A stretch of DNA of 64,000 nt from the NCBI GenBank assembly GCA_964030475.1, contig CAXIPT010000002.1, positions 18,062,523-18,126,522 of the forward strand, in the 5' to 3' direction. This DNA comes from Tethya wilhelma (taxonomy: Eukaryota > Porifera > Demospongiae > Tethyida > Tethyidae). Under the pieces are notes generated by a model that worked only from the letters and a program-made list of their open reading frames with translations, ran no database searches and was not told the origin of the DNA. Of the stretch, positions 54,593-63,587 are shown one piece after another (positions within the stretch are counted from its first letter, which is position 1; the number at the start of each line of letters is the position of its first letter). Both the position numbers and the translations under genes were made by a program.

Positions 54593-55399
54593 AAGAATCA
54601 CTATGATCCAACTGTGCGAAGTTATGCTGCACACCTTTTAGCTGGAGCTCCGTCTCAGGGAAGAGGATGCTTAAATGCTGAACTAGCAAGAAAGTAAGTA
54701 TACATGTGTACATTAGTTGAACATTGGACAATGCCTGCATGATGCATCTGCACATAGGAGTGATATTAGTGTATGCATGTTGGCTCTTGTTTCCTAACAT
54801 TATCTATCATGCAGAACCCCTGAAGAACTGCTGAGTGAATTCTCCGTCAATTGCACAACAAGAGATCCAATGTTTGGAGTCCCTTCATCTTTACCAAACA
54901 AAACCTCAAGAAAGGTGTGTCTATGGGGGCATGCGTGTGGGTCTCAAGTTAAGCACTCAAATGACAAGTTGGAGGTTGCTGTTCATGTGTTTTAGTGTTT
55001 GGATATATGTAGCTAAGTGGGAGTGTGTGCTATATGCAACAACCCATTTCATGCAGACAATGGAATTTAATCCTTAATACTTCTGGAATTAATCTTTAGA
55101 TATAACATTACACTGTAACGGTGGTAGGTGTGCTTTTGGCAAGATTACATACATATGTCTGCATGCAATTGTGAAATCCTTTTTAGACAAATTAACGCAG
55201 CATCTGCTTGTCACACTCATACTCACATATAATATTATACATGTATACTGGTGCCAACATACTCCTGCAGACTAAAAGTCCCAGCCATCTCTACTGTGAT
55301 GAAGAACTAAGGACCAAAGAAGCAGCAGCTTTAGAACATGCTGATAGTGTTTTGAAACAGTTGGAGAAAAACTTGCACCATGATATTAAACTTAGCTAG
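50383..55399 (+). CDS. NOC3L: Nucleolar complex protein 3 homologue
   Basis: About 17-19 short exons, roughly 780 residues. The start at 50383 gives a lysine-rich nucleolar-type N-terminus ([15 protein letters not shown]). An acidic region and the conserved block [20 protein letters not shown] follow. The HEAT-like core includes [79 protein letters not shown] and [13 protein letters not shown]. The C-terminal CBF/NOC region has [20 protein letters not shown]. Stop at 55397-55399. NOC3 works with NOC2 in maturation and export of pre-60S ribosomal subunits, and in yeast also in replication licensing. Short phase-consistent introns throughout; I did not verify every exon edge. Confidence 0.92.
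54552..54591. repeat. (CT)n microsatellite acting as the polypyrimidine tract of a NOC3L intron
   Basis: About 40 bp of CT end a few bases before the 3' splice site CGAAG in front of the NHYDP exon. Confidence 0.85.
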
Positions 55400-55745
55400 T
55401 CTTAAATTTCACAGACTCTCTCATCTATGTCTATTTCTCTTATAATAGGATTATGATTCTTTATCTAATTAGTGCACACCAAAGTTGTTGGCAACATGTA
55501 CAGTACAGTACATCATAATGTAGTGCAAATGCATGAATATACTGAAGATAAATAATTATATACATCCACAAAAATAGGGCCAAACACATTCACAGAATAG
55601 ATTGGCAAAGCCATAAGTAGTATATGTCTGTATAGTTACTAAAATTAGAATACAGTGGGTTAATGTACAGAAAGATACAATTTATAACCATGAATTTTGT
55701 GGGAAAAAAGAAACACAACAAATTTTAGCACACTTCTACCAATTA
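55400..55745. other. Convergent NOC3L / ADISSP intergenic gap
   Basis: 346 bp, AT-rich, with no ORF. It probably contains both 3'-UTRs. AATAAT-type A-rich runs (GATAAATAATTATA near 55547) may act in polyadenylation. Confidence 0.4.
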
Positions 55746-56489
55746 TCAATCCTCAGCATTGTCCTTCCCATGGCCTGGCCACTCTGTGAAATCACTATCG
55801 TCTGTATGCTCGTGAGATATCAAATGGACGCCATCCTTGAGCAGCGGATTACCTTGTCTTGTCAACAGTATCTTTGCCGAGACAACTACTGTCTTTGATT
55901 GCGACTGGTCGTCCTCGCTGGAGAGGATGATCTGCTCCGCAATCGATCCCTCCTTGATGGTCTTCACTCTGACGTTGACCACCGTGCAGTACCTATTGCC
56001 ATTACTCTGTGACAACGCATCAAGCTCTCGAGTTGAAGAAATGTCCATCACTCGAACGTAGAGATTGTGTTGGGGGTGTTCAGCTACAACATTGGTCCCC
56101 AGAGAGTGGGGGATGGGGATCTCTGCCTTGTATGTGTGGTGATTCCTGAGGATACCGATGTGTGCCTCAGGGAGTTCTCCACCATCTACAACTTCTATGT
56201 GCTGTGGTTCGAGGAGGGTGTCTGATGCAAACTTTACATGTTGGTCTCCTGTACATATGTATTAGCATAATAATAATATGTTCATATGAATATCCTCACA
56301 AACGTAGAAGTTCAACAAACCATAGATAAAGGAAACAAACACACCCAAAGAAAACAATTTCTGCACATGCTAGCTAGACATGACAAACTCACATAAATCT
56401 TCTCACTTGTGGGGTCAAACAATTACAGGGAATATTGAGATGGTATGCAAGCATATAAATGATCACAGTTGAAGCTTACCATCTGCCAT
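55746..56489 (-). CDS. ADISSP: C20orf27/ADISSP-family protein (UPF0687)
   Basis: Two exons. Exon 1 is ATG GCA GAT G (56480-56489). It joins in frame to an exon from about 56249 down to 55746, giving roughly 170 residues (MADGDQHVKFASDTLLEPQ). Conserved blocks are GILRNHHTYKAEIPIPHSLG, VRVKTIKEGSIAEQIILSSE, VSAKILLTRQGNPLLKDGVH and a C-terminal DSDFTEWPGHG. They line up with human C20orf27 (hKEGVLKEEILL, MDRHHGTPMLLDGV, SEHSDWHGF). The human protein has been renamed adipose-secreted signalling protein. No signal peptide is seen here, so secretion would be unconventional. The molecular function is not established. Confidence 0.8.
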
Positions 56490-56650
56490 TTCTTCGGCTA
56501 TTTGCTGTTCCACTGATTTCAAAATTGCCTGTACTTCTGTAATTTCCACACTCTAAACTTCAACCGGAAGTAATTAGGTTTCAGACTTCAGCCTCCGGGA
56601 AAATTAAGGGTGAGCTTTATTTAGAAAATCTGGAACAGAGCAAAATAAAT
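56490..56650. promoter_or_regulatory. Divergent promoter, ADISSP / DENND10
   Basis: 161 bp between start codons with CCGGAAGT (56569-56576), an ETS-family core. No TATA. Confidence 0.5.
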
Positions 56651-58877
56651 ATGGCTTCCCCAACTCTCCAAGCAGTATGTCTTATTGGTAAGGCTCTAAG
56701 ATCTAGTGTAATGATTTAAAATTGGTACTGATGTGTTGTATGTGAAGCCTTCAAGATTCAGGTTAAAAAAGAGTTGGGTTTATAAGTATATTTATGCATG
56801 GGAGTATGCTCCACTGTCTGGTGTGCCAGACTAGCTTAGAGTCTTCACTGATATACCAGGATTCTGAGTAAAGTTTCTTTACCCTATCACACTGTATTGT
56901 GTTCTCACACACACAAACACATGCACACCTTGTACAAATGTAGAGAGGGATGTCAACAATGAGGTGTTGTGGGTGTGGTCTTACCCTGGAGTGGATGGGG
57001 GGTTGAGAGACCTACTGATGAAGAAGTGTAACCTCGATCAGGAGGGCCAAGAAGATGAGGAGGGCAAGGAGACAGCAGTGCTACAGTTCTCTTTTGGTCA
57101 CTACTCTCAAGTTTGGTACTACCTCTCCAACTTCAGAGCTGATCAATGCGAAGCATTACCCAAGGTAGACCTTTACTGGAGGAGAATTTGTTGGCCTGTG
57201 AGAAATAAAGCTTTTTCTAACAGCTGCAATTGTCTCTCTTTGCAGGTTGTCTCTTTTAGTGTTGTTATTCTTTCAAAGGTGCGTTGTTATAAAATTATTT
57301 CACTAGCTCACAAGAGTGAGGTCTACACTAGCTTTGCACCACACCTACACCAGTTGCTTTTATTTCTGCAGCATTTGTTGCATTTTGTCAAAAGTTTCTT
57401 GTCTGTCTGTTTAGGAATTCAACCCAGAGAAGTATCAACATTTGGCAAATATATTTGGTGAATCGTACATCTCCTCTGGTACTCCTGTCTCCATTGTCTC
57501 CCACTACCTCAGTGCCTTCACTAGGGGACAGATAACGGACGTCCAAGAGCCTTGCGAACCTTTTGCGATGAAGAGCTACGACATAAGAAAGGCATACGTA
57601 GCATGCTCCTTCAAAGGTGTGTGTGTGTGTGTGTGTCATTTTTTGTGTGCATGTGTGACATTAGTGTTGAAGTGTGTTTGATTTGCACAATCAAATCATT
57701 GGTACTCCCTTTGGTAGATCTGGTTCAGGAGTTTGGTATTGAGAGTATCCTCATCTACACTGCTCTCCTGCTAAAGAGAAGAGTGGCTGTGTATGCTTCA
57801 AGTGTTGAAACACTGCTCAAAGTTTGCAGGTTAGCAAGACAAATGAAATAGGACATCATTGTGACTAAGCTTTGGACTCCATTAGGACTTCACTGAGCTA
57901 TGTATATATTGTACATTGTCTGTCTTGCATGTATCACTTTGCAACACTCATAATCTCCTGCATGTGTTAATTAGCCTCGTAAACCATTCCCTCCCCGCTG
58001 TGCTTATTGCCCGTGCTTGGCAATAAGCATAGGCATAGCGGGGAGGGACTGGTTTACAAGGCTATGTGTTTATAGTGTAGCTAACTTTGTATGTGGGGTT
58101 GGTGCTCTAACATTATTGTCTCCATCTTCCATCCACTCATAGGACCCTGCCACTGTTTGTGTGGCACCGTCAGAATTGGAACATCGTCTACCCGTGGTTG
58201 GAGTTGGAGGAGAAGGAGCTCTCTGATCTCACCTCTCACGGCACCTATGTGGCAGGGTTCACCGATCCCGCCATAGAAGGCAGGACAGACCTATACGACT
58301 TGTTTGTTAATGGTGAGTGATTTTGATTATTTAATGCCCTGTAAAATCAATTTTTGTTTTGTTTTTCTCTTCAGTACCTGCGGCTACATTGTCGATTGCT
58401 CCTCACGCAAAAGGTAATTGTATATTAGCAGCATGTGTATGTAGTGCTAGTGATGGAGGTCGATCATTACTGTTACTAGAGTTGACAGCCAGTGCAGCTT
58501 TGTTGTATTGATTAGCTATGATGTGCATATGTACACAGAGACATTTGCCATGACCAAACAACACAAGGACATTGCCATGAAACTCATGGAGAGTGTTCAG
58601 AACGAAGAGCTCTCTGATCAAGGTGCTATCAAGGTAAACACAACCAATAGATCACTGCACAGTACACTTGTATGTAGGAGTGGCTTGATGAACTGGGTAT
58701 TTCTTTTTCCCCCAGGAATTGTCTGTCAAGACCAAAGACCTGATCAGCAACCTCAAGACACTAGTCCCAGAGGGTGAGAAGCTCTCCTTGGACATGTTAC
58801 ATGCACGTAAGCTCACACCAGCCACCGAAAACTTTCTCTACTCTCTTGCTTCTGTTGAGGGACTGACGCAGTTATAG
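56651..58877 (+). CDS. DENND10: DENN-domain protein DENND10 (FAM45)
   Basis: Eight exons or so, about 350 residues. Exon 1 (56651-56687) joins in phase to give MASPTLQAVCLIERDVNNEV followed by LWVWSYPGVDGG, matching the human LIEKDTNGEVLWVWCYP. Later blocks are SFSVVILSKEFNPEKYQHL, DIRKAYVACSFKDLVQEFGI, LIYTALLLKRRVAVY, TLPLFVWHRQNWNIVYPW, GYVAGF-like GTYVAGFTDPAIEGRTDLYD and LTPATENFLYSLASVEG. Stop TAG at 58875-58877. DENND10 is a DENN-fold protein of late endosomes linked to RAB27 and the CCC complex. One donor (57617) begins a GT-microsatellite, and another intron holds a foldback element. Confidence 0.92.
57617..57636. repeat. Short (GT)n repeat at a DENND10 5' splice site
   Basis: TTCAAAG is followed directly by about ten GT units, so the donor is the first GT. 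The next exon starts ATCTGGTTCAGG and restores the frame (DLVQE). Confidence 0.85.
57972..58064. repeat. Foldback element (TAGCCTCGT termini) in a DENND10 intron
   Basis: TAGCCTCGTAAACCATTCCC at the left is matched by the inverted GGACTGGTTTACAAGGCTA at the right. The inner arms are CTCCCCGCTGTGCTTATTGC and GCAATAAGCAT…AGCGGGGAG. About 93 bp, almost all of it paired. It shares its terminal 9 bp with the element at 38107. Confidence 0.85.
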
Positions 58878-59154
58878 TGGGGTTGAACGATTTGAGTTGT
58901 GTGTTTGTGATATTGATAATAGTTCAAGACTGTACAGGTATGTATCCTGATTTTGTGTTCTATTTTCTGTATTTTAATTACTCTAGCTGGTTCTGTTTGT
59001 TTCTTGGTATCCTGTCTCTTGTTTATGATGCTTTATATATTGTCTGTGTTGTGTGATTAATTTCACTTGACTCACTGTTGTAGTACTAATCTTATCAGAG
59101 CTGTGAGCTATCTTGCAGTGCTTCAAAGGCATTAGTAGAATACCACAACTATGA

Positions 59155-59203
<49 letters not shown>

Positions 59204-59255
59204 AGTTGCACTAGACATTCAATGATGTACAGATGTACATTACTATTGCATTGAA
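58878..59255. repeat. Convergent intergenic gap with an (AC)n microsatellite
   Basis: 378 bp between DENND10 and the GT61 gene. (AC)n lies at 59157-59198. No ORF is supported. Confidence 0.6.
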
Positions 59256-60812
59256 CTATTTTGCTTCAACTCTGTCTAACAATGTACGTAGTGTTTTTAC
59301 AACTGTAGTAGGATCAACAGTAACAGTGTCATGTCTTATTCCTCTATTCAATGCTGGAATGTCTTGATAGTTTTTGCCCAACATGGCAGAAAGAATCTTG
59401 TACGTTATTCTTATGAAGGGTTTGTTGTCTTTCTTCTTTGGTACTAACTCCAGCACCCATCCATCTTCCTTCATCCACCAAAGATGGACAAGACCTGCTC
59501 CGTGAACACCCATCAGGACATCTGCCGAGTTAGCCATTCTAATCTGCGAACAAATATCAAATTTTTCCATGCGTACAGGATTTATTTTTATCTGTGTAGA
59601 AGGGAAGTTGTTGGCTAGTGCAGCAAGGAGTTCTTCTTCGTTGGAAAGTTGTCTTTCAATCGACTTATGTCCATTGCTTATGTACGGTTGTCTCTGTATG
59701 AACAGTATTTGCATGGGGTGTGATGAGAGGGGGTCTTTCCTTGTCTCACTCATGATCCCACAAACCTCAAGAACTTTTGCTCTGAATTCCAAGAGACTAG
59801 CAATGCCTCCATTTCTCTTGGTCTGCTCAAATATGTACGAAGAGCAACCCATAAAAAATTTTCTAATGTCTTTGTTGCTTACGCACTGAAACAAAAAATT
59901 GCTGAAGCTTCTTGGTACTAGAATGACATGACGAAAGCAAACTGTTTGTGAGAAGTTCAACTTTTGGCTGTGGAGTGGAGTAAGTTTTGAGAAAAAACGA
60001 TCTTCAAAATCCTTGAATCTTGAGTTTGTAACTCCATTGTCAAATTTGATTATGAGTGAAGGGCTACCACTGGATCTGTTCACCGTTCGCAGTAAGGTAT
60101 GATAGATGTTGTAATACTGTAAGAAAGTGAAGTAAACATTGTTGGGCTGAACAGGGACATAAATGTACACTGTTTCATTAAACCAGCTCTCGCAGATTGA
60201 AGGTTTTGTGGGATTTCTTAGTGCAATTTGTTCCGTAAGTTGAAGAGTAGTATCATCAAAATTCATTGCTGACTTCAGCCCTTCTAGAACTGGCACAGGG
60301 CACTGTCGACTGGGATGGTCAATGGAAAGACGGAATAGATGAGAATTGTAGACTCCTATAGCCCCTGCATGTGAAGGAAATTTACCCTTCCCATGGAATG
60401 GAGCAACAGCAATGTTCTTGAAAGAGCATGTAACATTGATAACAGTAGATGAGTTAGTGATGCCTAACATTGACATCACAATTGGAGGGTAATGAAGACT
60501 AGATTTTTGACATTGGATGGAATCAGTATGCTGCACTGTTGAGGCACACACTGGAATATACTGCGTGGCTGATGCTGGGGGATTGTCAGGCCAGTGGTAA
60601 AGATAAGAACACACAGGTGGAGGAAGTGTGAAATCCAAATCTGTTCTCTCATCATTGCTGGCCTTACCACCATCTTTGAAATTGTTCAGTTCAGTCTCAG
60701 ACCGTTGATAGTGAGACTTGTCAGTAGGTTGCTGGCTCCATGCTATCAGGTACACCAGAATACTAGCAAGTGCAAGCAGCAAGATTAATGCACCTTTCCA
60801 CCTGAGCTTCAT
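59256..60812 (-). CDS. GT61-family glycosyltransferase, copy A
   Basis: An intronless ORF of 518 residues with type II topology. It has a short basic cytosolic end (MKLRWKG), a membrane anchor (ALILLLALASILVYLIAW), a stalk and a lumenal domain with several NxS/T sites. The C-terminal catalytic region has ICSQIRMANSADVLMGVHGA followed by GLVHLWWMKEDGWVLELVP, the conserved HGAGLxHxxxM motif of GT61 (DUF563) enzymes. Family members transfer xylose in plants, and O-GlcNAc/GlcNAc in animals (EOGT, POMGNT2), in the ER or Golgi. Donor and acceptor here are unknown. It is a tandem paralogue of the next gene, sharing intronless structure and blocks such as DICxQIRMAxSAD. Confidence 0.85.
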   Translation of the reverse strand: MKLRWKGALILLLALASILVYLIAWSQQPTDKSHYQRSETELNNFKDGGKASNDERTDLDFTLPPPVCSYLYHWPDNPPASATQYIPVCASTVQHTDSIQCQKSSLHYPPIVMSMLGITNSSTVINVTCSFKNIAVAPFHGKGKFPSHAGAIGVYNSHLFRLSIDHPSRQCPVPVLEGLKSAMNFDDTTLQLTEQIALRNPTKPSICESWFNETVYIYVPVQPNNVYFTFLQYYNIYHTLLRTVNRSSGSPSLIIKFDNGVTNSRFKDFEDRFFSKLTPLHSQKLNFSQTVCFRHVILVPRSFSNFLFQCVSNKDIRKFFMGCSSYIFEQTKRNGGIASLLEFRAKVLEVCGIMSETRKDPLSSHPMQILFIQRQPYISNGHKSIERQLSNEEELLAALANNFPSTQIKINPVRMEKFDICSQIRMANSADVLMGVHGAGLVHLWWMKEDGWVLELVPKKKDNKPFIRITYKILSAMLGKNYQDIPALNRGIRHDTVTVDPTTVVKTLRTLLDRVEAK

Positions 60813-60938
60813 GAATGGCTATCAGGCCACCTAGAGGTCACCAATTATTAAATTGATATTGCAAGGACACACCCATTAGCAGTTAGTGCTAGTGGTACAC
60901 ATGCACGAACTGAAATAAATATTTAGATATAACATTTC

Positions 60939-62471
60939 CTAGCTATTTGGTTGCAAAGCTATGCTTAAAGCCTCTACAATGTCCTTCACGTCAGCTGTAA
61001 CTAAGTGGTTTCTTGTCCCACCGTCCAAGCAAGAAATGCTACGATAGTTCCTACCCACCATAGCAGAGAGAGCTTGGTAAGTTCGTCTTTTTTCTTTACT
61101 CTTTGGCACTAACTCCAGCACCCATCCATCCTCCTTCATCCACCAGAGGTGGACAAGACCTGCTCCGTGAACACCTATGAGGATGTCGGCTGAGTGAGCC
61201 ATTCTAATTTGTGTACAGATATCGAAATCCTCCATGTATGTGGCACTGAAACTCAGCTGGGACGAAGGAAAGTTTTCTGGTATTTTAGATATGATTTCCT
61301 CTTCATTTGACAGGACTCTTTCAAACATTCCTGGGCTGTCAAAGCGCTCACGCACGTAAGGTTTTCTTCGTATAAATAAAACTCGCTTAGGTGAACTCCT
61401 TTCTTCTCGTTCAATACCACAAACGTTTAAAATATTAGTTCGAAATTCCTGCAAGCTGTTCATTTCACGAGTGTGTTTTATTCTCTCCAATACATGACCA
61501 GCACATTTCAAGCACACCTTTTTAAAGTCTTTATTCTCCACACACTGAAATGGCAATGTATTGTAACATCTTGGGACAACGATGACTTTACGAAAACAAA
61601 CTACTTCAGAAGTGTTTAGTTCTAAAGCTGAAGTAAGTCCTGGGAAGAGTTTCTTTTCAAACTCCTTAAACTTGCGATTTGGATTTCCGCTAAACCTGAC
61701 AACCAACTTATTGCCTTCTCTCCCTGTAGACTGGCTAATTGTTTGATAGATACTATAGTAAGTCAAAAAAATGAAGTATACATTGTGAGGCTCACTCCCA
61801 ACGAAAAAATACGCAGTTGTGTTGATCCAGCGTTTACAACTTGAAGAATCCACTTGTTTAGAGTTTAAACCTTGCTTCACAAAAGTAAGCATATAGTCGT
61901 CAGATCTGGTGGACAGCATTAACTTCTTCAGTGTTGGCACAGGGCATTGACTGGTGCGTACATTCATCATGAGACTCGGAGTCAATTCATTGCTAATACT
62001 GGGTCGAAGATGCTTACTGATGTAGTGCTGGCCTCTGGTGTGGCTGACAGCTAGGTTCTCCAGAGTACACTTCACATCTATAACAGAAGAGGTACTGTTG
62101 ATGCCTAATATAGCCTTTTCAGATGCTGAAAGTGGAGGGAAATTGAAACTAGATTTGTAGCACTTGATGGAGTGAATGGGGCGAACTTGAGAGCCGCACA
62201 CAGGAACTGGCTCTGATGTTGGACGGTTGGACCACCAGTAGAGATCCGAACACAAGGAGTCAACATTTGCTCCTGAGTACACACCCTTCTGAGGAGCTGG
62301 AGGGAGTGGTGCAAAATTTGCAGAGCTGTCCACTATTTTGTCAAACGCCTGATCGCCATGAGCCAATGGGAGTGGTCTCTGCTCACTCCTATTTGTCCAA
62401 CCCAATAAGAGCATCAGAGTACACACAGGCAGCAGCAATAGTATTACTGCTACTTTCCACTTCAACTTCAT
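60939..62471 (-). CDS. GT61-family glycosyltransferase, copy B
   Basis: An intronless ORF of 510 residues from the ATG at 62469-62471, chosen because it aligns with MKLRWK of copy A and sits in a strong GCCGCCATGA context. An ATG 15 bp upstream (62486) is also in frame. The membrane anchor is VAVILLLLPVCTLMLLLGW. The lumenal domain contains CPVPTLKKLM, VYFIFLTYYSIYQTI and the motif ICTQIRMAHSADILIGVHGA followed by GLVHLWWMKEDGWVLELVP. Function is as for copy A. A perfect NRF-1-like palindrome lies 80 bp upstream (62551-62562). Confidence 0.85.
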   Translation of the reverse strand: MKLKWKVAVILLLLPVCTLMLLLGWTNRSEQRPLPLAHGDQAFDKIVDSSANFAPLPPAPQKGVYSGANVDSLCSDLYWWSNRPTSEPVPVCGSQVRPIHSIKCYKSSFNFPPLSASEKAILGINSTSSVIDVKCTLENLAVSHTRGQHYISKHLRPSISNELTPSLMMNVRTSQCPVPTLKKLMLSTRSDDYMLTFVKQGLNSKQVDSSSCKRWINTTAYFFVGSEPHNVYFIFLTYYSIYQTISQSTGREGNKLVVRFSGNPNRKFKEFEKKLFPGLTSALELNTSEVVCFRKVIVVPRCYNTLPFQCVENKDFKKVCLKCAGHVLERIKHTREMNSLQEFRTNILNVCGIEREERSSPKRVLFIRRKPYVRERFDSPGMFERVLSNEEEIISKIPENFPSSQLSFSATYMEDFDICTQIRMAHSADILIGVHGAGLVHLWWMKEDGWVLELVPKSKEKRRTYQALSAMVGRNYRSISCLDGGTRNHLVTADVKDIVEALSIALQPNS

Positions 62472-62550
62472 GGCGGCATTCCACACACTTCTCCCACTTT
62501 TTCCACTTTAAAGGTCAAAGTTCAATAGCAGATCAAGTCTCGATTTAGAC

Positions 62551-62562
62551 TGCGCATGCGCA
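62551..62562. promoter_or_regulatory. NRF-1-like palindrome upstream of GT61 copy B
   Basis: TGCGCATGCGCA, a perfect 12-bp palindrome matching the NRF-1 consensus. Confidence 0.5.
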
Positions 62563-62629
62563 ACCATTCAAATAGTGCAATGTTCTTCAGAGGAATGCAA
62601 ATAAAAAACCCTTTTAGTGTTATTACTCA

Positions 62630-63492
62630 CTAAGTTTTTCTCAACTTTCGTCTTGCTTTAACTGTGGCCCGACTATGGCAATGAGGGGCTGAATGAGGTT
62701 CACTCTTATGAAGTTCAGACAGGTACTTTTCTTGCTGAATTCTCACATTCAGTTCTTGAACTGTTCGCTTATGTGATTCCTTTAGTTCACGCAGCTTTCT
62801 TTCCAGTCGTTTGATCTCCCCATTCTTACTTGATAACTCTTCATCCTTCTTTGAACATACTGCTTCTAAAGCTGGAAGACAACAGTATGCATTGCAAAGT
62901 AGGATCACTATGGCAACACAAAATATTTTTGACTTATTTTCACCTGTGCACTTGGCTAGGATGCTTTCAACTTTAGAGTTATCAGCTAGTGCTTGTGTCT
63001 TTAGTAGACCAAATCTACAAGGTTTACAAATAGAATGTTTATTTTTCAGTAACATTTACTACAACTTCAAAAGTTGTATATTGTTGTGTTCTTACGCATT
63101 CTCAAATGTTGTCTTTTCTCTCTCAAGTTGTTTTCTAAGCACATCAACTTCTGTCATTGCAAGCTGATACTTTTCACTTTCTGACTGTAAAGCAGTTCTG
63201 GTCTTGGAATGATTTAGCTTTTCTTCCTAGAACACAACACACAAACTACATAATGGGTCATACTATACGAAACAAAGAAAGAAAGGAATATAGTGATTTA
63301 TGATCCTACTTGCAGCTGTCTGTGAAGTGTTTCATAGTCTTCCAACATGACTTGATGTTTGGAGACTCTCTCCTCTCTGAGTTTTTGAAGAATAGAGACA
63401 AGAAGCATTTCCTGCAACGCCATTAGGTCCTTACACTGGTTCAAAGCCACGGAAACACTGCATACTGAATCAGCCCTCTCCACATCATCCAT
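62630..63492 (-). CDS. SPATA24: Coiled-coil protein SPATA24-like
   Basis: Four exons. The ATG at 63490-63492 gives MDDVERADSVCSVSVALNQC. The coiled coil continues through KLREERVSKHQVMLEDYETL, EKYQLAMTEVDVLRKQLERE and KKDEELSSKNGEIKRLERKL, with a basic His/Arg-rich tail ending ARRKLRKT and a stop at 62630-62632. Human SPATA24 has the same order (SVCLALDQLRD…, LGEVEVLSKQLEKEK, GKENEIKELQQ) and a His/Arg-rich C-terminus. It is a nuclear, testis-enriched coiled-coil protein related to Drosophila TRF2-binding factors. The terminal TAG overlaps a donor-like TTAGTGAGT, so a longer C-terminus is possible. Confidence 0.68.
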
Positions 63493-63587
63493 GTTTTTCC
63501 CGCCTAGTGTCTTGAATATAAAATTGGAAATGGTCGTCAGAAAAGTTTGCTTTATTCTAAATAAAGCACAGCACAGGTAAAAAAAAA
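63493..63587. promoter_or_regulatory. Divergent promoter, SPATA24 / FAHD1
   Basis: Only 95 bp separate the two start codons. TTTATTCTAAATAAA is a short palindrome at 63551-63565. Inferred bidirectional. Confidence 0.45.
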
